Source: Labilibacter marinus (GTDB taxonomy: Bacteria > Bacteroidota > Bacteroidia > Bacteroidales > Marinilabiliaceae). From it: a stretch of 64,000 nt of DNA. A program made the translations under genes and the position numbers. Shown here piece after piece: positions 1 through 7,879 of this stretch. The stretch is taken from positions 48,940 through 112,939 of the forward strand of contig NZ_LXYE02000046.1 in the NCBI RefSeq assembly GCF_001659685.2, given 5' to 3'. The notes under the pieces were generated by a model. That model was not told the DNA's origin and made no database searches. It worked only from the letters and a program-made list of their open reading frames with translations. Position 1 is the stretch's first letter. Every line of letters begins with the position of its first letter.

Positions 1-1193
1 TCTTCGAGTTGAATATTTTGATTGACACTTAATGCACATGCTGAAATGCTAGCTGTATTAGAGCGTGCGTAACGAGAATCCTTCAGTTTAATATCTACTT
101 TTTCTCTGGTTATAAAGATGGAATCATTGGCGCTTAATTCTATATTTAAACATTCTTCTTTATCTACAAATATTAATCTTTCAGTTATAGGATTCATCTG
201 GTCATCAGCAAGGATTACTCTATTAATACCCATTTTGAATATTGACTTGCGCAGGTTGACCATTTTTATAACCCCTTTCATCTTAATAGGAAAAAAGAAA
301 GAGTTGATACCATATGCATTTGAAACTAAGTAATAGGTTTTCTCTTGGTTGGTTGCTGTATTATCTCTTAATTTAATATTGTAAATAGAATCATTTAGTG
401 CGGTAAGCGACATCTTAATTTTGTTCTCTGGTTCCGGAACTTTAAATATCTGATTGGGATATTTCTTTAGCGTTATGTTATAGTGTCTACCTGATTTTGG
501 TATAAAGCGTACCTTACCCATTCCTGCATGTGTGCTTGCTATCTCCGAAATCAAATTTCCACTCCCGTCTTTTAGCCAACCGCTAACCTCAACCGATTGT
601 CCGTTGGCGGAAAGTGCTTTGAATGCCAATGTGCATTTTGAGCCGTAACTTAAGTATCCACCTTCAGGTAATATCTGAAAATCAATTTCTCTGGAGATAT
701 TATTTGGTGTGACTGAGTTTATAGAATCTTCTATTTGTTCGTATTTTAACTGGGTATTATGTAATTCTTTAATGAGTATGTTTTTCTCATAATAAAATTC
801 TGAACCATAATTTTGTTGGTATTGCGTATAGGTTCTTAGTTTATATTTTCCTGCAGTCAGACTATAGTTGTCAAGTGTAAAATCCGAGTATGTTATTCCA
901 TTATGCGCAGCTAGTAAATTACGAACAACACATCTGTTAGAATCATTTACCAATTCTATATAAATATTGCGATAACCCTCTGTAAAAATATTGCTGTGGG
1001 CATCGGTTAAGGATATCTTAAACCATAAAGTATCGTTTGTTACATAAACGTCACGATCCGATTGAAGGTAGATTTTCTCTGCAGGATGTTCTAGCAAGAA
1101 TGTAGAAAGCTCTTGATTAAAGAGTTTAGGTTGAACTTGTGCTTTTATGGATGAAAAAGACAAAAGGGTAAGGGTTACAAAAAGAAATCTCAT
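1..1193 (-). CDS. Large exported MG2-like (macroglobulin-type) protein, N-terminal part only
   Basis: This frame stays open from an ATG at 1193 to the left window edge, about 397 residues with no stop, so the C-terminus lies outside the window. It begins with a signal peptide (MRFLFVTLTLLSFSSIKAQ). After it comes the segment EKIYLQSDRDVYVTNDTLWF, typical of the alpha-2-macroglobulin MG2 strand found in large Bacteroidota surface proteins that often end in a TonB-receptor plug-like domain. A second immunoglobulin-like part (ILPEGGYLSYGSKCTLAFKA) follows. Family knowledge suggests an outer-membrane or periplasmic protein of unknown substrate. Transcription runs away from kdsA, so the two are divergent. 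The specific function cannot be told from this fragment. Confidence 0.75.
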   Translation of the reverse strand, partial: MRFLFVTLTLLSFSSIKAQVQPKLFNQELSTFLLEHPAEKIYLQSDRDVYVTNDTLWFKISLTDAHSNIFTEGYRNIYIELVNDSNRCVVRNLLAAHNGITYSDFTLDNYSLTAGKYKLRTYTQYQQNYGSEFYYEKNILIKELHNTQLKYEQIEDSINSVTPNNISREIDFQILPEGGYLSYGSKCTLAFKALSANGQSVEVSGWLKDGSGNLISEIASTHAGMGKVRFIPKSGRHYNITLKKYPNQIFKVPEPENKIKMSLTALNDSIYNIKLRDNTATNQEKTYYLVSNAYGINSFFFPIKMKGVIKMVNLRKSIFKMGINRVILADDQMNPITERLIFVDKEECLNIELSANDSIFITREKVDIKLKDSRYARSNTASISACALSVNQNIQLE

Positions 1194-1627
1194 GTTAGCA
1201 GTTTTACTAGGTGTGGCAATAAGTATTTTGTTGTTCAATAATAGTGTAATTTAATATATTACACAAGTGCTCTAGATTAAAAAAAGAGGTAATTCGTAGT
1301 TGTAAAAGTCGGAATTACATGTAAGTAGCTACAAACCCAATCCAAAATAAACAGTGTTCAAGTCCCATTTTTCATATATTGTCCTTAATTTCCATTTATA
1401 TGCTAACTATTTACTAATTTAGCGCAGATTTTTTCTATAAGTTGTCATACGTGTTGTAATGGCTTGGATTGTCTCTATTACCTATGTGTAAAAAAGGACT
1501 AAAATTACAATACGATTTAGTTACCATAGAAAATCAAAATATGAGTACGAAAATACATGATGTATGTATTGTGTTAATTGGATAATACTCATTAATTTCG
1601 CTGAAAATAAAAAGGCAAATACAACGC
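1194..1627. other. Divergent intergenic region, no gene seen
   Basis: These 434 bases separate the minus-strand exported protein from kdsA on the plus strand, so promoters for both must lie here or nearby. I see no convincing open frame and no clean TTG-N20-TAnnTTTG promoter. The closest -7-like match is TAATTTAG at 1415-1422, which has no TTG at the right distance. The sequence is AT-rich throughout. Confidence 0.5.
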
Positions 1628-2461
1628 ATGAAGAATATAAAAGTTGGCCAACAAGAGTTTGGCAAAGACAAGCTTTTTTTAATTGCTGGTCCTTGTGTGA
1701 TTGAAGATGAATCTATCATGATGGAAACAGCTGAAAAGCTAAAAGTAATGGCTGAGAGGCTAGATCTTCCATTTATTTTTAAATCATCATACATAAAAGA
1801 TAACAGAAGCTCCGTTGATTTTTATCCAGGCCCAGGTTTGGATGAGGGATTAAAGATGCTTCAAAAAATAAAAGACACTTTTGATGTGCCCGTTATTTCG
1901 GATGTGCATATGGCAACAGAAGTAAAAGCTGCTGCTGAGGTGTTGGATGTTATTCAAATACCAGCTTATTTGTGTATGCAAACTTCGTTGGTTACAGAGG
2001 CTGCTAAAACAGGAAAGGCTATTAATGTTAAGCATGGTCAGTTTTTAGCACCTGAAAACATGATTAAGCCAGTTCAAAAAATTGAACATTTTGGTAATAA
2101 AAATATCATGGTAACAGAGCGTGGTTATACATTTGGATATAACGATATGATTGTTGATCCTCGTAGTTTTTATGAGTTGCAACAAACGGGTTATCCTGTA
2201 GTATTTGATATTACGCATTGTATTCGTCGTTACGGTATTCCAAGTTCCGATCCAAATGGCGGAACACGTCAGTACCTTGGCCCAATTGCTCGTGCAGGGG
2301 TTGCTGCTGGAATTGATGGAATATTTATTGAAGGGCATCCTGAGCCTGCAAAAGCACTTTGTGATGCGGCTAGCCAGTATCCTTTGGATCAGTTAGAGGA
2401 GTTTTTAAAGCCTTTAATTGAGATTCACCATATTGAGAAAAAACATAGAACAGAAATTTAA
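1628..2461 (+). CDS. kdsA: 3-deoxy-8-phosphooctulonate synthase (KDO-8-phosphate synthase)
   Basis: KdsA condenses phosphoenolpyruvate with D-arabinose 5-phosphate to give Kdo 8-phosphate, the first committed step of inner-core lipopolysaccharide sugar synthesis, in the cytoplasm. The 277-residue protein has the usual family length. Typical segments are visible: LIAGPCVIE near residue 20, FKSSYIKDNRSS near 55, DVHMATE, NVKHGQF and ERGYTFGYNDMIVDPRS. It opens a six-gene plus-strand group and is followed after 24 bases by the transaldolase-CBS gene. That pairing places the next gene in arabinose-5-phosphate or Kdo metabolism. Confidence 0.97.
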   Translation: MKNIKVGQQEFGKDKLFLIAGPCVIEDESIMMETAEKLKVMAERLDLPFIFKSSYIKDNRSSVDFYPGPGLDEGLKMLQKIKDTFDVPVISDVHMATEVKAAAEVLDVIQIPAYLCMQTSLVTEAAKTGKAINVKHGQFLAPENMIKPVQKIEHFGNKNIMVTERGYTFGYNDMIVDPRSFYELQQTGYPVVFDITHCIRRYGIPSSDPNGGTRQYLGPIARAGVAAGIDGIFIEGHPEPAKALCDAASQYPLDQLEEFLKPLIEIHHIEKKHRTEI

Positions 2462-2485
2462 TATCACCAAAACAAATATTTTACC

Positions 2486-3508
2486 ATGGAATTATATCTT
2501 GATTCTGCTGACATTAATGAAATTGAAGAAGCGTTTAAGTTAGGTTTTATTGATGGTTTAACAACCACGCCAACTTTTATGCATAGACACGGTATTACCG
2601 ATATTGACGGGGCTATTGTAAAGCTTTCGAAAATGGTTCCGGTACTAATGATTGAAGCATTAGGAGATACTGCTGAAGAGATAGTTGCCGAAGCAAAACG
2701 TTTATTAGCTTTAGGTTTAGATAAAAAGAAAACAGTATTTAAAATACCAGCGTCATTAATTGCTGCCGAAGCCTGTAAAATGCTTCGCGATGAAGATATG
2801 ATGGTGAATATTCACTTGGTATATAATATTCAACAAGCATATATGGCTATGGCTGCAGGTGCAACCTATGTTTGTGTATTAGTTGGACGTATGCAAGATC
2901 AAGGATATGATGCATTGAAGTTGGTTGATGATTGTGTTAAGTTAGTTGATAAATACAATTACAATACTAAAATCATGTTCTCGTCGGTACGTTATCCTGA
3001 GCATATTAAAAATGCCATTGAATTAGGTGCGCAGAATATCACCATTCCTTGGAAGATTATGAAGAATCTAAACAATAATAACTTTACTGAAGTAGGTACG
3101 CAGCAGTTTGTTAATCATACGCGCCAAATGACTATGAAGGTAGGTGAGATTGTTGGAAGCAAAAATCCAACCATTGGGTTAGATGCTAAAGTTACTGATG
3201 CTACAGTTGAAATGTCTAAGTTTGGAACAGGAGCGGTATCTGTAGTAGATACTGAAGGTAACTTAAAAGGAATCTTTACAGATGGTGATCTTCGTCGTCA
3301 TATGAACATTGATGGTGAGAAGATTTTGACCATGACAATGAAGGATTTTGAAATGAAAATGCCTATTACTGTAGATATAGATGATAAGCTTCATACAGCG
3401 GTTGGTGTATTCAAGGAGAAACAAATTGATAACATTATTGCAGTTAGCAATGGTAAGCCAGTTGGAATGGTTGATGTGCAGGATTTAGTAAAGCTTGAGA
3501 TTTTATAA
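2486..3508 (+). CDS. Transaldolase (FSA-like) fused to a KdsD-like CBS pair
   Basis: This 340-residue protein has two parts. Residues 1-210 are a small transaldolase/fructose-6-phosphate aldolase barrel with the start MELYLDSADI, Asp6 and a Schiff-base Lys86 in VFKIPAS. Residues 215-340 are two CBS repeats, the first with GIFTDGDLRR, a motif characteristic of arabinose-5-phosphate isomerase (KdsD/KpsF). The usual family motif GVTTNPS reads GLTTTPT, so the conserved Asn28 is Thr. It lies 24 bases after kdsA. Known FSA enzymes form or cleave C-C bonds with dihydroxyacetone or glycolaldehyde donors. That this fusion makes arabinose 5-phosphate in place of, or besides, KdsD is inference. It could also be a regulator or an aldolase of another sugar phosphate. 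Confidence 0.85.
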   Translation: MELYLDSADINEIEEAFKLGFIDGLTTTPTFMHRHGITDIDGAIVKLSKMVPVLMIEALGDTAEEIVAEAKRLLALGLDKKKTVFKIPASLIAAEACKMLRDEDMMVNIHLVYNIQQAYMAMAAGATYVCVLVGRMQDQGYDALKLVDDCVKLVDKYNYNTKIMFSSVRYPEHIKNAIELGAQNITIPWKIMKNLNNNNFTEVGTQQFVNHTRQMTMKVGEIVGSKNPTIGLDAKVTDATVEMSKFGTGAVSVVDTEGNLKGIFTDGDLRRHMNIDGEKILTMTMKDFEMKMPITVDIDDKLHTAVGVFKEKQIDNIIAVSNGKPVGMVDVQDLVKLEIL

Positions 3509-3564
3509 TCTTACTTACAAAGTCTACTATATCCCTTAGGTGGATAACTATATAATATTATATA

Positions 3565-3591
3565 AGGGGTGATTAAGTTTTAATCGCCCCT
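3565..3591 (+). terminator. Stem-loop between the transaldolase-CBS gene and kdnA
   Basis: Two 12-base arms (AGGGGTGATTAA at 3565-3576 and TTAATCGCCCCT at 3580-3591) pair with one G-T wobble around a 3-base loop. No clear T-run follows, so it may be a leaky terminator, an attenuator or an RNA stabiliser inside the locus. Confidence 0.55.
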
Positions 3592-3669
3592 ATTGCATTA
3601 AAGAAGTCTCACATTTTATTATTCCTTTCTGTCGGTGACGGATTGTTTAATAGTCTAAAATAAAATATT

Positions 3670-4851
3670 ATGCCAGGTACAGAATTGTTTGGTAAAGAAG
3701 AAAAAGAACAAGTAATGGAAGTCCTTGAAACAGGGATTCTGTTCAGATATAATCATGATGAGCAGCGTAAAGGAATTTGGAAGGCCAAAGAGCTTGAAAA
3801 AGAATTTGCGGAATATCATGGTGCAAAATATTGTCACTTGGTGGCTAGTGGTACCGCTGCTGATTCAGTTTCATTAGCATCTGTTGGTGTTGGTGCAGGC
3901 GATGAGGTAATTGTTCCTCCATTTACATTTATTGCTCCTGTAGAGGCTGTGATTAATTGTGGTGCCGTTCCTGTGTTTGCTGAAATTGACGAAACGCTTT
4001 GTTTGTCGGCTGCATCTATTGAGGCTGCTATTACCCCAAAAACCAAAGCTGTAATGTTAGTGCATATGGTGGGAGCCATGGCGCAAATTGATGAAATTGT
4101 TGAGGTTTGTAAAAAGCACAATATCATTTTAATTGAAGATACTGCCCAAGCCTTAGGTGGATCTTATAAAGGAAGAATGTTAGGAACCTTTGGTAAGGTA
4201 TCTTGTTATTCATTCGATTTCTTTAAATTAATTACAGCTGGTGAAGGTGGTGCTGTAATGACCAATGATGAGGATGTATATACTACTGCTCATACATGGT
4301 CCGATCATGGTCATAGTCATATCGGAAATAATCGTGGAGCTGAGGAGCATCCAATTTTAGGAACGAACTATCGTATCAGTGAGCTTCATGCAGCTGTAGG
4401 TTTAGCTCAGTTTCGTAAGATTGATTATATCCTTGAAAATCTTCGTGCAAACAAGAAAGTATTGAAGGATTATTTGAAGAAATTTCCGCAGGTGGTATTT
4501 AGAAATGTGCCTGATGAGGAAGGTGATTCGGCTACGGTATTGAATTTCTTTTTACCAACGCAAGAGGAGGCTAAAAGCGCTTGTGCTGATTTAGGAGCTG
4601 AAGGTGTTGCTGCTGCATATTGGTATGATAATAATTATCACTTCATTAAAAATTGGTGTCATCTAAAAGAGTGTAAAGTTGCCGGACCGGTGGGGATGCA
4701 GTTTTTGGATAAGCCACAGGATTATAATAATCTTGATTTACCAAAGTCTTACGATTTAATAGGTCGTTTAGTATCTATTAATATGAATATTGAAATGTCG
4801 CCTGAGCAATTAGAAGCTATTTGTAAAGCTTTTGATAAAGTTTTAGCTTAG
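3670..4851 (+). CDS. kdnA: PLP-dependent aminotransferase, 8-amino-Kdo synthesis (KdnA-like)
   Basis: A 393-residue DegT/DnrJ/EryC1-fold sugar aminotransferase. Visible features are the substrate and PLP-phosphate loop SGTAAD near 60, EDTAQALGG with Asp157 for the PLP ring nitrogen, and FFKLITAGEGGA with Lys186 as the likely internal aldimine lysine. In Shewanella, KdnA transfers an amino group to the C8 aldehyde of oxidised Kdo, giving 8-amino-3,8-dideoxy-manno-octulosonate. The assignment here rests on the neighbouring iron-type dehydrogenase and the kdsA, kdsB and kdsC genes. Without that context it could be any nucleotide-sugar aminotransferase. Confidence 0.8.
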   Translation: MPGTELFGKEEKEQVMEVLETGILFRYNHDEQRKGIWKAKELEKEFAEYHGAKYCHLVASGTAADSVSLASVGVGAGDEVIVPPFTFIAPVEAVINCGAVPVFAEIDETLCLSAASIEAAITPKTKAVMLVHMVGAMAQIDEIVEVCKKHNIILIEDTAQALGGSYKGRMLGTFGKVSCYSFDFFKLITAGEGGAVMTNDEDVYTTAHTWSDHGHSHIGNNRGAEEHPILGTNYRISELHAAVGLAQFRKIDYILENLRANKKVLKDYLKKFPQVVFRNVPDEEGDSATVLNFFLPTQEEAKSACADLGAEGVAAAYWYDNNYHFIKNWCHLKECKVAGPVGMQFLDKPQDYNNLDLPKSYDLIGRLVSINMNIEMSPEQLEAICKAFDKVLA

Positions 4852-4864
4852 TCTAAATAATACA

Positions 4865-4914
4865 AACCACGAATCAAGGTGTATAATTAGTATATATCTG
4901 ACTCGTGGTTTTTT
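4865..4914 (+). terminator. Terminator-like hairpin after kdnA
   Basis: AACCACGAATCA (4865-4876) pairs with TGACTCGTGGTT (4899-4910) with one internal mismatch, and the 3' arm runs into a T-stretch. This looks like a rho-independent terminator between kdnA and kdnB, so kdnB may have its own promoter or be reached by read-through. Confidence 0.7.
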
Positions 4915-4992
4915 GTCATTAGATTTAGAAACTAATGACTAATTACTATTGTCCAATGACTATTTTGGACTTTCAACTTTCAACTAATTATT

Positions 4993-6081
4993 ATGTTATA
5001 CGATTTTAGAAGTTTTGTTAATCCGGGGCATTATGCTTTTGGAAAAGGAAATTTGAAGCATCTGGGTGAGTTAATAGATAGAAGAAAAAATAAGACTAAT
5101 GATTGGACGGTGTTCATGATTGATCATTTTTTTCAGGATAAAAAAGAGACTTTAGATCGTCTTCCTATTGGAGAAAAGGATCTAGTGTTTTTTATTGATA
5201 CTAAAGATGAGCCAAAAACAACTTTGGTAAATAAATATCGCGATCAGATTTTAGCGCATCAATCTACATTACCTGCTGTTGTAATTGGTATGGGTGGTGG
5301 AACTACCATGGATTATGCGAAAGCCACGGGTTTGATGGTGACCAATGAAGGAGATTCAAAAGATTATCAAGGTTTAGATAAAATTAAAAACGAAGGTATT
5401 TATACCATCGTAATTCCAACTGTTTCGGGAACTGGAGCTGAGGTTTCTATGACTGCTGTATTAAGTGGACCAGAAAAAAAATTAGGTATCAAGTGTGATT
5501 ACACTATTCCTAATGAGGTGTTGTTCGATCCTGAGCTTTTATCTACAGTAACGGATGAAGATCGTTTTTTTACTGGAATGGATAATTATATTCATAATGT
5601 AGAGTCCTTAAATGGAACTTGGATTACATCAATGGGTAAGGCATTTGCAGAAAAGTCAAATGAAATATGTGTGGATGTATTTATGAATAAATATCCTGAT
5701 AGATTGGAGGCTGACGAAAAAATGATGGTGGCTTCTATTATGGGTGGTAATAGTATTACTTATGCACAAGTGGGAGTTTGTCATGCCTTATCGTACGGTT
5801 TGGCTGTTGTTTTAGAAACGCATCACGGTGTAGCTAATTGTATCGCATTTAATCAACTGGAGCAATATTATCCAGAGGGGTATAAGCAATTTAAAGAAAT
5901 GCAAGCTTTTCAGGGAGTTGACATACCTAAAGGAATTACTGCTGGGTGTTCGGATGAAGATTTAGATCGAATGGTTGATGTTGCTTGGGCCAATGAACAT
6001 ATGTGGAATAACGCATTTGGACCAGAATGGGAAAAGCATATTTCGAAAGCTGAGCTTAAAGAGTTGTATAAGAAGATGTAA
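4993..6081 (+). CDS. kdnB: Iron-containing alcohol dehydrogenase, Kdo C8 oxidation (KdnB-like)
   Basis: A 362-residue group III metal-dependent alcohol dehydrogenase. The nucleotide-binding segment GMGGGTTMDYAK lies near residues 99-110 and GTGAEVS near 146. Probable metal ligands are Asp197, His201, His264 and His277 or His278 (in GMDNYIHNVE, VCHALSYG and ETHHGVAN). The Shewanella homologue KdnB oxidises the C8 hydroxyl of Kdo to an aldehyde, which KdnA then aminates. The location between kdnA and kdsB supports that role. It is a type sometimes annotated simply as a 3-dehydroquinate synthase-like or Fe-ADH protein. The activity itself is inferred. Confidence 0.8.
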   Translation: MLYDFRSFVNPGHYAFGKGNLKHLGELIDRRKNKTNDWTVFMIDHFFQDKKETLDRLPIGEKDLVFFIDTKDEPKTTLVNKYRDQILAHQSTLPAVVIGMGGGTTMDYAKATGLMVTNEGDSKDYQGLDKIKNEGIYTIVIPTVSGTGAEVSMTAVLSGPEKKLGIKCDYTIPNEVLFDPELLSTVTDEDRFFTGMDNYIHNVESLNGTWITSMGKAFAEKSNEICVDVFMNKYPDRLEADEKMMVASIMGGNSITYAQVGVCHALSYGLAVVLETHHGVANCIAFNQLEQYYPEGYKQFKEMQAFQGVDIPKGITAGCSDEDLDRMVDVAWANEHMWNNAFGPEWEKHISKAELKELYKKM

Positions 6082-6143
6082 ATTATAAGTATCAAGAAAG
6101 ATGTTTTATGTTTTGATGCTTGATATTGAAAATCTTATTTAAG

Positions 6144-6899
6144 ATGAATATAGTAGGAATAATACCGAGTCGATATGCTTCCAGCCGTTTGCCAGGTAAG
6201 CCATTGGCCATGATTGGTGATAAGCCGATGGTGCAATGGGTGTATGAGAATTGCCTAAAAGGGTTGGAGCATGTTTTTGTGGCTACAGATGATCAACGTA
6301 TTGTAGATGCAGTAGAAGCTTTTGGTGGAAAAGCTGTAATGACGCGTGAGGAGCATACGAGTGGAACGGATAGGTGTGCCGAGGCTGCAGTAAATATTGA
6401 AAATAAATACGGTGTTAAGTCAGATGTAGTTATAAATATACAGGGTGATGAGCCTTTTTTTGAAGCTGCTCAATTGGAAGATGTAAAATCTGCCTTTGAA
6501 AATAATGATACGCAAATAGCGACATTAATTCAGGAAGCTAAAGATATAGAACAGGTGTTGAACCCGAATGAAGTAAAGGTGGTTTTAAATACTTGGGGAG
6601 AGGGTGTGTACTTCAGTCGTGCTCCAATACCGTTTTTAAAAAATGTGGATCAAAAGGAGTGGATGAAAGAGCAAACATTCTATCGTCACTTAGGAATCTA
6701 TGCATATAGAATTAATACGCTAAATGAAATTGTAAAGTTAGAACAATCGTCACTTGAAAAAGCGGAGTCGCTTGAGCAGTTACGTTGGATCGAAAATGGT
6801 TTTCCGGTTACTTGTGTTGTGACGGAGCTAGACGAGACTATGTGTATAGATACGCCTGAGGATTTGGAGAAAGCCAATGCGTTCGTAAAAAATAAATAA
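6144..6899 (+). CDS. kdsB: CMP-Kdo / CMP-Kdo8N synthetase
   Basis: KdsB activates Kdo (here probably its 8-amino form) with CTP, giving the CMP-sugar used by the lipid A Kdo transferase. The motif IIPSRYASSRLPGKPL at the N-terminus and NIQGDEPF in the middle are diagnostic. An upstream ATG at 6120 exists in the same frame. The start at 6144 is preferred because MNIVGIIPSRYAS matches the family N-terminus, which gives 251 residues. The stop overlaps the start of the next gene by one base (TAATG), which indicates translational coupling to the phosphatase. Confidence 0.95.
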   Translation: MNIVGIIPSRYASSRLPGKPLAMIGDKPMVQWVYENCLKGLEHVFVATDDQRIVDAVEAFGGKAVMTREEHTSGTDRCAEAAVNIENKYGVKSDVVINIQGDEPFFEAAQLEDVKSAFENNDTQIATLIQEAKDIEQVLNPNEVKVVLNTWGEGVYFSRAPIPFLKNVDQKEWMKEQTFYRHLGIYAYRINTLNEIVKLEQSSLEKAESLEQLRWIENGFPVTCVVTELDETMCIDTPEDLEKANAFVKNK

Positions 6900-7573
6900 T
6901 GGATATTCAAAGTCAATTTGAGAACATAGGTGGGCATTTTATTACGCCTATCGATGAGTTAAAGCAGAAGTTATCTAAGATAAAAGCATATATTTTCGAC
7001 TGGGATGGTGTTTTTAATAATGGATCCAAGGTGGGTAATGAAGGCAGTAGCTTTGCTGAGCCGGATGCTATGGGGGTGAATATGCTTAAGCTGGATTACT
7101 GGTTAAGAAATGGTGATTTGCCTGCTACTTTTATTGTGACGGGTGAGGAGAATAAGAGTTCTCAGTTTTTAGCTACAAGAGAGCATATGAATGCGGCCTT
7201 TTTTAAATGTAAATTTAAGGTTCGTGCTTTGGATTTGATCTGTAAAGAGAATGATCTAAAGCCTGAAGAAATTGCTTTTTTCTTTGATGATATACTTGAT
7301 GTTGAGTTGGCTAGATCTGTTGGAGCAAGCTTTCAAATCAATAGAAAAGCAAATCCACTTTTTAATCAATACTTAGTAGATAATAAAAGTTGCGATTACA
7401 GAACGGGCAGTGCTGGAGGTGACGGTGGTGTGCGTGAGGCTTGTGAATTAATAATTGGTTTAACGGGTAGTTTGCCTCGGGCTATCGAGACAAGAATTGA
7501 GTTTGTAGGCGATTATTCGAAATACTTAAATGATCGTAATTTAATACAAACAATTTGTGAACCAGTGGAGTAA
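6899..7573 (+). CDS. kdsC: HAD phosphatase, probable Kdo-8-phosphate phosphatase (KdsC-like)
   Basis: A 224-residue haloacid-dehalogenase-type phosphatase with the catalytic motif FDWDGVFNNG near residue 38 and a late motif FFFDDILD near 140. Classical KdsC is about 170-190 residues and has DVDGVLTDG, so this one is longer, with an N-terminal extension and a divergent first motif. It overlaps kdsB by one base and is the last gene of the locus before a strong terminator. The context supports dephosphorylation of Kdo 8-phosphate, the step between KdsA and the sugar-modifying enzymes. Another sugar phosphate as substrate cannot be excluded. Confidence 0.75.
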   Translation: MDIQSQFENIGGHFITPIDELKQKLSKIKAYIFDWDGVFNNGSKVGNEGSSFAEPDAMGVNMLKLDYWLRNGDLPATFIVTGEENKSSQFLATREHMNAAFFKCKFKVRALDLICKENDLKPEEIAFFFDDILDVELARSVGASFQINRKANPLFNQYLVDNKSCDYRTGSAGGDGGVREACELIIGLTGSLPRAIETRIEFVGDYSKYLNDRNLIQTICEPVE

Positions 7574-7596
7574 GGTAAATGTTGAAAAATATTACA

Positions 7597-7634
7597 AAAG
7601 CCCTCTTTCTTTTTAAGGAAGAGGGCTTTTATTT
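7597..7634 (+). terminator. Rho-independent terminator of the Kdo8N locus
   Basis: AAAGCCCTCTT pairs with AAGAGGGCTTT over a long stem, followed by a T-rich stretch (ttttattta). It closes the kdsB-kdsC transcript just upstream of the ribosomal promoter. Confidence 0.9.
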
Positions 7635-7732
7635 ATATCGTATTTAACAGAGTTAGGAGAGTTTGATTTTTACTAACAAATTGTATTCTAGTAACAACAA
7701 GAGAAAAAGAATTGAAAAAATATCTTAATAAA

Positions 7733-7765
7733 TTGTTCATTTTCCATTGTAAATTAGTACTTTTG
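7733..7765 (+). promoter_or_regulatory. Promoter of the ribosomal supra-operon
   Basis: A perfect Bacteroidota -7 element TAnnTTTG (TACTTTTG, 7758-7765) has a TTG at 7733-7735 with a 22-base spacer, slightly longer than the 19-21 usual for the family sigma factor. Transcription would start near 7772, giving a leader of about 108 bases before rpsL. Confidence 0.7.
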
Positions 7766-7879
7766 CATCGCTTTTTGTCTAAAATTCGTAAAAATAGCTG
7801 AGAATCAGCTGGTTTTGCGAGGCTTTTGACGGAGCGTTATAAGCAGATTAAAGAATTTTATTTAAACAATTTTAGTAAA

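Noticed and set aside
118..333. A 71-codon plus-strand open frame near the left edge
   Set aside because: It lies entirely inside the minus-strand exported protein, whose frame has a signal peptide and recognisable MG2-like strands.
1415..1422. TAATTTAG as a kdsA promoter -7 element
   Set aside because: It differs from TAnnTTTG at one base and has no TTG at 19-22 bases upstream, so I could not support a promoter here.
6120..6143. Upstream in-frame start of kdsB
   Set aside because: The extra eight residues (MILKILFK) do not match the family N-terminus; MNIVGIIPSRYAS at 6144 does.
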